Shown here: positions 6,094 through 11,840 of the stretch, piece by piece | How the letters are laid out: each line of letters opens with the position of its first letter | Position numbering within the stretch: the stretch's first letter is position 1 | Assembly (NCBI GenBank): GCA_012517645.1 | Contig: JAAYUR010000379.1 | Coordinates: 1 to 13,773, forward strand | From: Treponema sp. | GTDB taxonomy: Bacteria; Spirochaetota; Spirochaetia; Treponematales; UBA12059 | Direction: 5' to 3' | Length of the DNA stretch: 13,773 bases | Made by a program: the position numbers and the translations under genes | Notes under the pieces: generated by a model | What the model saw: only the letters and a program-made list of their open reading frames with translations | What the model was told of the DNA's origin: nothing | Databases searched by the model: none

Positions 6094-6381
6094 TCAGCGT
6101 ACTTTAAGGAATAGGACCTTTCCCAACCCGACATACGCGGTTCCGCCCTTGGGCAGGCTGAAGACGCTGAACACTCCGTAGCTCTGTCGTTGGAAGGCGG
6201 AGGCCGCGACGGCGGCCATTCCCTTGCCGATGCCGCCCAAGGCCTTGCCCAGGGTTCCCGAGGGGGCGGAGGCGGCGGCTTGTTTGCCGTACCAGGCCGA
6301 GAAGTCCTGCTTGGTGGGGTTCGTGACAAAGAGGAGGGCCGCGATGATCACGAGGAGGACGAGGGGCATGAGACTCTTCAT
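6094..6381 (-). CDS. Small membrane-anchored protein, DUF4359-like
   Basis: This 95-residue protein has an N-terminal hydrophobic segment (about 4-20) followed directly by TNPT (20-23) and an outside-facing domain that contains RQSYGVFSVFSL (65-76) and a hydrophobic C-terminus (VGLGKVLFLKVR). The order of a membrane anchor, TNP, then a late YGVFS block matches my memory of the DUF4359 family, whose function is unknown. The ATG at 6381 has GGAG five bases upstream and a plausible promoter. It lies upstream of ugpB on the same strand, but a 123-nt gap containing a promoter candidate suggests separate transcription. The low-complexity middle (Gly/Ala/Lys/Ser, 34-62) is probably flexible. The gene is well supported; the family name less so. 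Confidence 0.75.
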   Translation of the reverse strand: MKSLMPLVLLVIIAALLFVTNPTKQDFSAWYGKQAAASAPSGTLGKALGGIGKGMAAVAASAFQRQSYGVFSVFSLPKGGTAYVGLGKVLFLKVR

Positions 6382-6419
6382 GGAAGCTCCTTTTGGAGGG
6401 CTGGGACGCCCTGCCAGGT

Positions 6420-6448
6420 AGGATAGCGCGGCGGGCCGTCATCCGCAA
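6420..6448 (-). promoter_or_regulatory. Candidate promoter of the DUF4359-like gene
   Basis: TTGCGG (6443-6448) and TATCCT (6420-6425) lie 17 bases apart on the minus strand. The predicted start near 6413 gives a leader of about 30 nt ending with the GGAG ribosome binding site. Confidence 0.45.
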
Positions 6449-6483
6449 GCCGGACCTGGTGGTACGAAGCTTGGGAAGGTATT

Positions 6484-6525
6484 CGCCCGAAGGGCGTGTA
6501 CGCAATCCTCGGGCCGCCCGGCCCG
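6484..6525. promoter_or_regulatory. Two small dyads upstream of the PIN-domain gene
   Basis: CGCCC-GAA-GGGCG (6484-6496) and CGGGCC-GCCC-GGCCCG (6510-6525) are perfect dyads in the 173-nt divergent gap, 59 and 30 nt before the PIN start. Toxin-antitoxin-like units often have operator dyads here, but in DNA this GC-rich short dyads can arise by chance. Confidence 0.3.
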
Positions 6526-6554
6526 CGATATCGACAAGCCCCCGTAAGGCGGCT

Positions 6555-7091
6555 ATGCTGGAAGGTATGGATATCAGCCTGAGCCCGGGCGCCCGGGTGC
6601 TCGTTGATTCTTCCGCCCTGGTGTATCTGGTGGAGGACGTCCCCCGGCGAGGCCCCGCGGTGTCCGCGTTCCTGGACCGGGTGCGTTCCGCGGGGGGACG
6701 GCTTTTCGCCTCGGTCCTCGTGATGACCGAGCTTCTGGAGCGGCCCCTGGCCCGGGGGGATCGGGACCTCGCCCTTCGGTATCGCCGTTTCCTAGCGGAT
6801 TCTTCCCTCCTGGTCCTGGTGCCCGTGGACGTGGAGGTGGCCGAGCGGGCCGCCCGCATACTCGGAGCGGGCACCTTCGATGCCCGGACGAGGAGCCTTC
6901 CCGGCCTGCGCCCGGGGGATCCGGGGTCCTCCCGCTTCGGGGTATCCTTCGCGGACGCCGTGCATCTTGCAACGGCCCTGGTCCACGGGGCGGAGGCGAT
7001 CCTGACCAACGACGAGGCCTGGCGGGATGTGCCGGAGGCGCCGCCCGTGTACCTGGTCGACGAGGTGGCGGCGGAGGGGGAATGGTCCTGA
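6555..7091 (+). CDS. PIN-domain protein (VapC-like ribonuclease fold)
   Basis: This 178-residue protein carries the PIN acidic residues in order: Asp18 in VLVDSSALVYLVED, Glu59 in MTELLE, Asp134 in SFADAVHLATA and Asp153 in LTNDEAW. PIN domains are metal-dependent ribonucleases, often toxins that cut tRNA, rRNA or mRNA. The acidic set appears complete, so activity is expected. The longer frame to 6393 is rejected because family similarity starts near residue 12 and AAGG precedes the ATG at 6555; ATG 6567 is an alternative. It is somewhat longer than typical VapC, with an insertion around 107-128. No VapB-like antitoxin precedes it; instead the next gene overlaps it by 10 nt, so the two are probably co-translated. 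The fold is confident, a toxin role is inference. Confidence 0.82.
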   Translation: MLEGMDISLSPGARVLVDSSALVYLVEDVPRRGPAVSAFLDRVRSAGGRLFASVLVMTELLERPLARGDRDLALRYRRFLADSSLLVLVPVDVEVAERAARILGAGTFDARTRSLPGLRPGDPGSSRFGVSFADAVHLATALVHGAEAILTNDEAWRDVPEAPPVYLVDEVAAEGEWS

Positions 7092-7807
7092 GCCCTAATG
7101 CTCCCGGGGCCCTCCTGGCGGCGGAGCGAGCGGGCATCAACCTCTATTCGGAGCGGTCCCTTCACGACCAGGTGAAGCGTCTCCTGGCCGGACCGGGGGA
7201 CCGGATCGAGGCGGACGTCGGCGGCCGGGTGGTGGACCTCCTACGGTCGGACGGGACCGTCGTGGAGGTCCAGACCCGGCACCTCTACGCCCTCCTGCCC
7301 AAGGTCCGGGCCCTGGCCGGGGCGGGAATCCCCGTCCGGGTGGTGCATCCCGTACCGGAGACCCTCCTGATCCGAAGACGGGACCCCGAGTCGGGCGACA
7401 TCGTGTCCATCCGGCGAAGCCCCAAGCGCGGGGACCTCTGGAGCGTCTTCGACGAACTCGTGAAGGCTCCGGACCTGATCTCCCTGTCCGGCGTGGCCGT
7501 GGAGGTCCTCCTGGTGCGGGCCTCGGAAGTCCTGGTGCGGGACGGGACGGGATCCTGGCGACGGCGCGGGGACCGGACCGAGGACCGATTCCTCGAGGGA
7601 GTGGTCGGCGCCGCCTCCTGGGATACCCCGGAGGACTGGCTGGCCCTGATCCCCCGGGACCTGCCGGAGCCCTGGAGCTCCGAGACCCTGGGCCGCGCCC
7701 TGAAGATCTCCCCGGTCCGGGCCCGGAAAGTCCTGTACTCCCTGGCCCGGGCGGGGCTCCTCCGGGAGGAGGGCCGGGAGGGCCGGAGAAAGCTCTATGT
7801 ACGGTGA
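7082..7807 (+). CDS. Conserved protein of unknown function, possible PD-(D/E)XK-like N-terminus and winged-helix-like C-terminus
   Basis: This 241-residue protein starts inside the PIN gene (ATG at 7082, ten-base overlap) directly after a GGAGGGGG run. Residues 20-100 (NLYSERSLHDQVKRLL, EADVGGRVVDLL, VVEVQTR) show conserved-looking Glu43, Asp52 and Glu62-x-Gln64, which resembles a PD-(D/E)XK nuclease core with Lys replaced by Gln. Residues 110-190 include RRSPKRGDLWSVFDELV and a W(x)RRRGDRT segment. Residues about 199-241 look like a winged helix ending in REGRRKLYVR. I recall related uncharacterised proteins (perhaps DUF8091), usually encoded alone, but cannot verify this. Overlap with a PIN gene suggests a shared role, such as antitoxin or second nuclease. 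Function is unknown. Confidence 0.8.
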   Translation: MVLSPNAPGALLAAERAGINLYSERSLHDQVKRLLAGPGDRIEADVGGRVVDLLRSDGTVVEVQTRHLYALLPKVRALAGAGIPVRVVHPVPETLLIRRRDPESGDIVSIRRSPKRGDLWSVFDELVKAPDLISLSGVAVEVLLVRASEVLVRDGTGSWRRRGDRTEDRFLEGVVGAASWDTPEDWLALIPRDLPEPWSSETLGRALKISPVRARKVLYSLARAGLLREEGREGRRKLYVR

Positions 7808-7909
7808 AGAGTCAACCGCGGACGGTGGACGGTAGGTTCGGGGCGAAGACGTCTCCGCTCAGGCTGAGCTCGGTTTCTGTTCACGGTTCACGATCCACCG
7901 TTCACCGTA
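7802..7909. repeat. Inverted arms of a 7-nt-periodic repeat between convergent genes
   Basis: The left arm (7802-7836) reads in steps of seven as CGGTGAA, GAGTCAA, CCGCGGA, CGGTGGA, CGGTAGG. The right arm (7877-7908), read on the minus strand, gives CGGTGAA, CGGTGGA, TCGTGAA, CCGTGAA. Both share the unit CGGTGRA with some decay, in opposite orientation, separated by about 40 nt. That spacer holds a GCTCA-GGC-TGAGC dyad (7857-7869). The TGA stop of the upstream gene lies in the first left unit, and the TGA stop of the aminotransferase lies in the outer right unit. This may be a mobile or slippage-derived repeat that also ends both transcripts. Confidence 0.6.
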
Positions 7910-9050
7910 TGGTCGAGGCGGCCGGGCCGCCTTTGTCCAGCCAGTCCTCCAGCCGGGCGAGGGACGCCGGCATCGACGCCCGGCCGTACCCCAGCCGGAA
8001 GTACCGCTTGTCGTAGCCGTAGCAGGTTCCCGGCAGGATGAGGACCCCCGTCTCCCGCACCAGCCGCTCGGCCACGGCTTCCGCGTCCCCCGGGAAGGAC
8101 AGGCGCGGGAAGGCCACGGAGGAGCCCTCCGGGTCGGTCCACTCGGCGAAGTCCGGCCGGGCGGCGAAGAATCTCCGCAGGAGGGCGAGGTTGTCCGCCA
8201 CGATGCGGCGGTTCCGGTCCACCAGGGCCGAAAGGTTGCGGACCGCGGACTCGGCGATCACCTCGCTGGGGCCGGAGGAGCAGATGGAGTTGTAGTCCTT
8301 GACCACGGCCACCGCGTCCAGGATGTCCGCCCGGCGGGTGGCCAGCCACCCGATCCGCAGGCCCGCCAGGCCCGCGTGCTTGGAAAGGACGTCCAGGGCC
8401 ACCCCGTTCTCGTAGGCGTCCCGGATGGACGGCAGGCGCCGGGCGGGGTCGTGCTCCAGGCGGCGGTAGACCTCGTCCATGAGCACCACGGCCCCGACCC
8501 GCCGGGCGGCCGCGACGATCGCGTCGAACTCCTCCTTGGTCGGCAGCCCCCCGGTGGGGTTGTGGGGGGCGTTGAGGACGATGAGCCTGGGATCGGGGCC
8601 CGAGCGGAGGATCCGGTCCAGGTCGTCGGGGTCCAGGGCCCAGCGGCCCCCGGCCGGGCGCCACTCCCAGGGCAGGACCTCGCAGCCCAGGGCCCGGGGG
8701 ATCTCCGCCAGGGACTGGTAGCAGGGTGTATTCACCACGACCCGGTCCCCCTTGGAAAGGAGGGCCAGGCAGAGGTTCAGGATGGCCTCCTCCGCCCCCG
8801 CGTGGACGAGGATCTCCTCCGGCAAGGCCCCGGGGTACTCCCCGGCGATCGCCTCGCGGAGGGAGGGGGCGCCCCGGGTCTCGGTGTAGCCCAGGCGCAT
8901 CGAGGACAGCCGGTCTCGGAGGCCCGGGTCCAACGCCTCTAGGTCGGCCACGGAGACGCTCTCGCAGTCGGAGCAGCAAAGGAGATGCGGGGCGGAAAAT
9001 TCCCAGCGGGCGAAGAAGCGCTCCAGCCGGAAGGGTTCGAAGAACGACAC
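7902..9050 (-). CDS. PLP-dependent aminotransferase, class I/II fold
   Basis: This 382-residue enzyme has the aspartate-aminotransferase fold. Visible landmarks are YTETRGAPSLREAIA (55-69), Tyr111, NAPHNPTGG (160-168), Asp192 in LMDEVYRRL, the PLP lysine Lys224 in DVLSKHAGLAGLRIGW, and the substrate-carboxylate Arg352 in YFRLGYG. The GTG start at 9050 has GGAGG five bases upstream; the frame stays open to 9740, but that part is the shadow of the LuxR gene. Cys25, Cys26 and Cys29 near the N-terminus are unusual. The substrate is not deducible: the family includes general transaminases, C-S lyases and capreomycidine-synthase-like cyclases. It is the last gene of a three-gene unit behind the LuxR-type regulator (35-nt gap). 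Enzyme class is confident. Confidence 0.9.
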   Translation of the reverse strand: MSFFEPFRLERFFARWEFSAPHLLCCSDCESVSVADLEALDPGLRDRLSSMRLGYTETRGAPSLREAIAGEYPGALPEEILVHAGAEEAILNLCLALLSKGDRVVVNTPCYQSLAEIPRALGCEVLPWEWRPAGGRWALDPDDLDRILRSGPDPRLIVLNAPHNPTGGLPTKEEFDAIVAAARRVGAVVLMDEVYRRLEHDPARRLPSIRDAYENGVALDVLSKHAGLAGLRIGWLATRRADILDAVAVVKDYNSICSSGPSEVIAESAVRNLSALVDRNRRIVADNLALLRRFFAARPDFAEWTDPEGSSVAFPRLSFPGDAEAVAERLVRETGVLILPGTCYGYDKRYFRLGYGRASMPASLARLEDWLDKGGPAASTIR

Positions 9051-9085
9051 GGGTGCCTCCGTTCGCGGGCCCGGCGCGGGGCCGG

Positions 9086-9811
9086 TCAGCCCTCGGGCAG
9101 GGTGTAGTCCGCCAGGAAGGTGGACAGCTCGGCCTTGTCCTGGACGCCGAGTTTCTTGTAGGCCCGGGCCAGGGTGTTCCGGACCGTGGACTCGGACACC
9201 TCGAACTTCCCGGCGATCTCCTTGACGTTGAGTCCCCGGGCCAGGGCCAGGATGTAGGAGGCCTCGGAATCGGAGATGCCCTTGGCCTTGAGGTCCAGGA
9301 GGGGCTTGGGCTGCTTCAGGTAGACGATGATCTGGTCCTTGTACAGGATGTAGAGGTAGACCAGGAAGACTGTTACGAAGAATACCGGTGTCAGGGAGTA
9401 TTCCCGGTTTCGCCCGGCACGCAGGGCGGCGAACAGTTCCCATCCGTACAAATAGAGCAGGAGACCGAGAATCTTGGGAATCCGACCCCGATCGAAGAAT
9501 CCGATCTTGAAGAGGAGCAGGATCGCCATCACGAAGAACCCCAGGCCGTAGAAGGACTCGTGGGAGTCCAGGAAGTTGATGGGCGCGATCGTGAGGAAGA
9601 CCAGGGGCTGGAGGTAGTTCAGCGACTTGGAGAGCGTGCTCACGTAGAAGACCGTGGCGGCGGCGAGTTGTATCAGGACGTAGGGATGGAAGAAGGACTT
9701 GGTGAATCCCATTCCACGCAGGAGATAGATGGGAATCCATAGGACGGCGCCAGCCAGGAACACCCCTGCGGTGAACCGGCCGATGCGTCTCAGGGGATTG
9801 CTGTGATCCAA
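9086..9811 (-). CDS. Membrane-bound LuxR-family regulator
   Basis: The 241 residues begin with about six hydrophobic segments (13-31, 43-60, 66-81, 88-104, 111-130, 140-158), followed by a LuxR-type HTH at about 176-234 (LNVKEIAGKFEVSESTVRNT with ARAYKKLGV). No receiver domain is present, so the signal is probably sensed in or at the membrane and the DNA-binding domain faces the cytoplasm. I associate this design with spirochaetes. The start is TTG at 9811, with GGGAGG nine bases upstream and only four bases after the stop of the preceding gene; no better in-frame start exists near the first membrane segment. It may control its own unit through the dyads at 10389-10465, which is inference. 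Confidence 0.87.
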   Translation of the reverse strand: MDHSNPLRRIGRFTAGVFLAGAVLWIPIYLLRGMGFTKSFFHPYVLIQLAAATVFYVSTLSKSLNYLQPLVFLTIAPINFLDSHESFYGLGFFVMAILLLFKIGFFDRGRIPKILGLLLYLYGWELFAALRAGRNREYSLTPVFFVTVFLVYLYILYKDQIIVYLKQPKPLLDLKAKGISDSEASYILALARGLNVKEIAGKFEVSESTVRNTLARAYKKLGVQDKAELSTFLADYTLPEG

Positions 9812-9815
9812 TGCG

Positions 9816-10340
9816 TCAACCCTCCCAGAATCCGCGGACCGCCTCGTCGGCGGTCAAAATCGCGTCCAGCTCCGGCACCTTGGCGGAGGCCGCCTCGGCC
9901 TGAAGCCGCGCCCGGACCTCCTCGGCCTTCCACGCGCCGGAGTTCAGGGGATTGTACTCCCCGCTCGCGGCGTCCTTCGCCCGGTCCCGCTCGTAGCCCC
10001 CCAGGAGGAGGAGGCCCAGGAGGGCCATGCCCTTGCGGATCACCGCGGGGTCCCCGCCGGGGAAGCGGGCGATGGGCTCCAGGCGTGCCAGAATCTCCGC
10101 GTCGTCGGACGGTCCGTGGTCGAAGACCTTCCGGGATCCTCCTCGGCAGGCCAGGACGAAGGCGGCCAGGTGGGCCAGGGCCGTCCGCTCGGGGTTCCGG
10201 CAGCCCGCCAGGTAGGGCAGGGCCCCGGTGATCCGCGCGGCCCGGGAACCAGCCAGGCGGGCGTGCTCGGAGCCGTCCATCCGGAAGGCTTCGGCGACAA
10301 GGCCGGTCAGACGAGTCCAGGTTTCATCGCTGAACGTCAT
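9816..10340 (-). CDS. Hypothetical protein, first gene of the LuxR/aminotransferase unit
   Basis: This 174-residue protein is soluble and mostly helical by composition. I do not recognise a named family. Features are RNPERTALAHLAAFVLACRGG (around 49-69; key residues Asn-Pro-Glu-Arg), KVFDHGPSDDAEILARL (71-87), FPGGDPAVIRKGMALLGLLLLGGYERDRAKDAA (starting near 93; key residues Gly-Asp-Pro and the Glu-Arg-Asp-Arg turn) and GEYNPLNSGAW (127-137). The polar turns look conserved-type and the frame has normal codon use, so it is a real gene. The ATG at 10340 has no Shine-Dalgarno site but lies seven bases from a TATAAT box, so the mRNA is probably leaderless. LuxR starts four bases after its stop, so it may act together with that regulator. 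Confidence 0.8.
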   Translation of the reverse strand: MTFSDETWTRLTGLVAEAFRMDGSEHARLAGSRAARITGALPYLAGCRNPERTALAHLAAFVLACRGGSRKVFDHGPSDDAEILARLEPIARFPGGDPAVIRKGMALLGLLLLGGYERDRAKDAASGEYNPLNSGAWKAEEVRARLQAEAASAKVPELDAILTADEAVRGFWEG

Positions 10341-10347
10341 GGGAGGA

Positions 10348-10375
10348 ATTATAGCATGCCGAATTGCGCCGTCAA
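10348..10375 (-). promoter_or_regulatory. Strong promoter giving a leaderless mRNA
   Basis: On the minus strand TTGACG (10370-10375) and TATAAT (10348-10353) are 16 bases apart. The ATG of the hypothetical gene lies seven bases after the -10 box, where transcription would normally start. The bases between read TCCTCCC, which cannot act as a Shine-Dalgarno site. Both facts point to a leaderless transcript. Confidence 0.7.
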
Positions 10376-10388
10376 TGGAGATTTTTGG

Positions 10389-10413
10389 CCGCGTCTACAA
10401 CTTGTAGACGCGG
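10389..10413. promoter_or_regulatory. Operator-like dyad 1
   Basis: A perfect dyad with 12-bp arms and a single central base. The left arm is CCGCGTCTACAA, the centre C10401. It lies 14 bases upstream of the -35 box at 10370-10375, roughly -50 to -75 from the predicted start, a position that suits an activator or a cooperative repressor. It shares the half-site TTGTAGAC with dyad 2. BlaI/MecI/CopY-type regulators bind TACA/TGTA dyads, but spacing differs here and no such regulator is in the window. Confidence 0.65.
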
Positions 10414-10443
10414 GTTGCGGCCTGAAAACCGGTCCAAATCGGG

Positions 10444-10465
10444 CTTGTAGACAAATGTCTACAAG
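10444..10465. promoter_or_regulatory. Operator-like dyad 2
   Basis: A perfect dyad with 10-bp arms (CTTGTAGACA and its complement) and a 2-base centre. Its half-sites are the same as in dyad 1 but arranged the other way round. The centres are 53.5 bp apart, about five helical turns, so both would face the same side of the DNA. This favours cooperative binding or looping by one regulator. Confidence 0.65.
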
Positions 10466-10614
10466 TCGAATCAACATTTCAACTTGCGAACCCTCCGGGG
10501 CGGTGGTAGCCTGATCCTGTCGGGCGATGCGCAGCCGAAGGGCTCCGTCGGCCGGCCGGGTGAAGAAACCAGAAAGAACGATCTAAAACTATTATATATA
10601 AACACGAAACCATC
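10466..10614. other. Intergenic stretch with an AT-rich patch, no gene seen
   Basis: Together with the promoter and dyads this is part of a 351-nt gap (10341-10691). It contains short GC-rich dyads around 10530-10560 and an AT-rich patch (10583-10603) with a TATAAT on the minus strand (10591-10596) but no convincing -35 box. Short frames here (for example the complement of 10479-10661) run through the terminator and look random. A small RNA reading toward 10341 is possible but unsupported. Confidence 0.4.
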
Positions 10615-10652
10615 ATAAAACGAAAAGAGGCGCCCGGGTTCCCCGGGCGCCT
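10613..10652 (-). terminator. Intrinsic terminator of the FAD/Fe-S oxidoreductase operon
   Basis: On the minus strand, 39 nt after the stop of the last gene, a perfect 10-bp stem (arms 10629-10638 and 10642-10651, extended by one A-T pair) with a 3-nt loop is followed by CTTTTCGTTTTATG. The stem is very GC-rich and the U-run is interrupted only by CG. Confidence 0.8.
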
Positions 10653-10691
10653 TCGTTTCATACGGCGTACGCTGCGCCGCGCGGCTGCTAG

Positions 10692-11840
10692 CTACTTCAG
10701 CAGTTCCATGCCCTCGAACTTCCGGTACAGGGAGAGCTCCTCGAAGATCTGGCCGTATTGCGCCCCGTCCCCGGTGAGGGTGTCCGCCAGGATCTTCCCG
10801 AGCCCCGGGCCCAGCATGAAGCCCTGGCCGCACATCCCCACCGCCAGGAGGAGGTTCTCCGGCTCCCGGGGATAGCCCACGACGGGAAGGCCGTCCGGGG
10901 TCATGGGGTAGCAGCCCCGCCAGGTCCGGCGGACCTTGAGGTTCCGCAGGCGGGGGTAGAGGGCGAGCATCCGGCTGACACAGTGGGGCAGGAAGCCCGA
11001 GGTGTTGTCCGTGTCGGTCCCCCAGATCTGGGGCTTGGGGGTGATGCAGAAGATCACCTGGCCGGTGCCCGCCTGGTAGAAGTAGTAGTTCCCCGACCGG
11101 TCGTCCCCCCGCATGTCCACGACCATGGGCTCCATGAAGCGTAGCACAGGCTCCGTGACGCCCCCCTCGTGGAGGTCCGGGTGCACGGGAAGCTCGAGCC
11201 CCGCCAGGTTCCCGATGCCCGCGGCTTCGGCCCCGGCGGCGTTCACGAAGGTCCCCGCGGAGTATTCCCCGGCGTCGGTCCGGACGGTCCGGATCCGGCG
11301 GCCCTCGATCCGGAAGCCCGTGACGGTCTCGCTGAAGCGGAACTCCGCCCCCGCGTCCAGGGCCAGCTTGTGGAAGGCCGTGGAGGTCATGAGGGGGGAG
11401 GCGAAGCCGTCCCCAGGGCTGTAGGTTCCGCCCCGGAGGCCCTCGGGATTGAGGCCCGGCGAAAGCTCCAGGACCCGGTCCGGGGAGATCCAGTCGATGT
11501 CCAGGCCCGCGGCCATCTGGACGACCAGGAGGTCCCGGAAGGACTTCTCCCGCTCCTCGTCGTAGGCCACGAACATGTAGCCGCCCTGGTGCCACTCGAT
11601 GTTGAGGCCGTGCTCTTCCTTCATAGTTCGGGCGATGTCCAGGGACAAAAGGCCGATCTTGATCTTGGCGGGGTCCGAATGGGTGGCCCGGATGCCCCCG
11701 ATGGCGGCCCGGTTCTGTCCCCGCCCCCAGGATGCTTCTTTGTCCAGGACCAGGACCGAAAGGCCCTTCCTCGCGCAGTAGTAGGCCAGGGGCACGCCGA
11801 TGCTTCCGGCGCCCAGGATCGCGACGTCGTAGGTTTTCAC
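10692..11840 (-). CDS. FAD-dependent oxidoreductase, DAO family (small catalytic subunit)
   Basis: This 382-residue protein has the D-amino-acid/sarcosine oxidase fold. Residues 5-34 form the dinucleotide site (VAILGAGSIG with Asp33 at the end of the second strand), GRGQNRAAIGGIRATHSD (39-56) is a family-typical FAD loop, and GCYPMTPDGLPVVG (309-322) with GMCGQGFMLGPGLGKILAD (335-353) are the C-terminal FAD contacts. It resembles the beta subunits of sarcosine oxidase, opine oxidase, HcnC and dye-linked proline dehydrogenase, so the substrate is probably a secondary or D-amino acid. The GTG start at 11840 overlaps the upstream stop (GTGA) and has GGAGG five bases upstream. The longer frame to 13718 is the shadow of the upstream gene. 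It probably passes electrons to the iron-sulfur partner. Confidence 0.88.
   Translation of the reverse strand: MKTYDVAILGAGSIGVPLAYYCARKGLSVLVLDKEASWGRGQNRAAIGGIRATHSDPAKIKIGLLSLDIARTMKEEHGLNIEWHQGGYMFVAYDEEREKSFRDLLVVQMAAGLDIDWISPDRVLELSPGLNPEGLRGGTYSPGDGFASPLMTSTAFHKLALDAGAEFRFSETVTGFRIEGRRIRTVRTDAGEYSAGTFVNAAGAEAAGIGNLAGLELPVHPDLHEGGVTEPVLRFMEPMVVDMRGDDRSGNYYFYQAGTGQVIFCITPKPQIWGTDTDNTSGFLPHCVSRMLALYPRLRNLKVRRTWRGCYPMTPDGLPVVGYPREPENLLLAVGMCGQGFMLGPGLGKILADTLTGDGAQYGQIFEELSLYRKFEGMELLK

Noticed and set aside
4537..6114. 525-codon plus-strand ORF over ugpB
   Set aside because: Low-complexity Gly/Val/Leu/Asp composition typical of the complement of a GC-rich gene; ugpB on the minus strand is unmistakable.
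6393..6554. Extension of the PIN gene to 6393
   Set aside because: The extra 54 residues lack PIN similarity and cover the promoter of the divergent gene; ATG 6555 fits the domain.
9051..9740. N-terminal extension of the aminotransferase frame
   Set aside because: It is an alternate frame of the LuxR-type gene; GTG 9050 has a good ribosome binding site and begins the homologous part.
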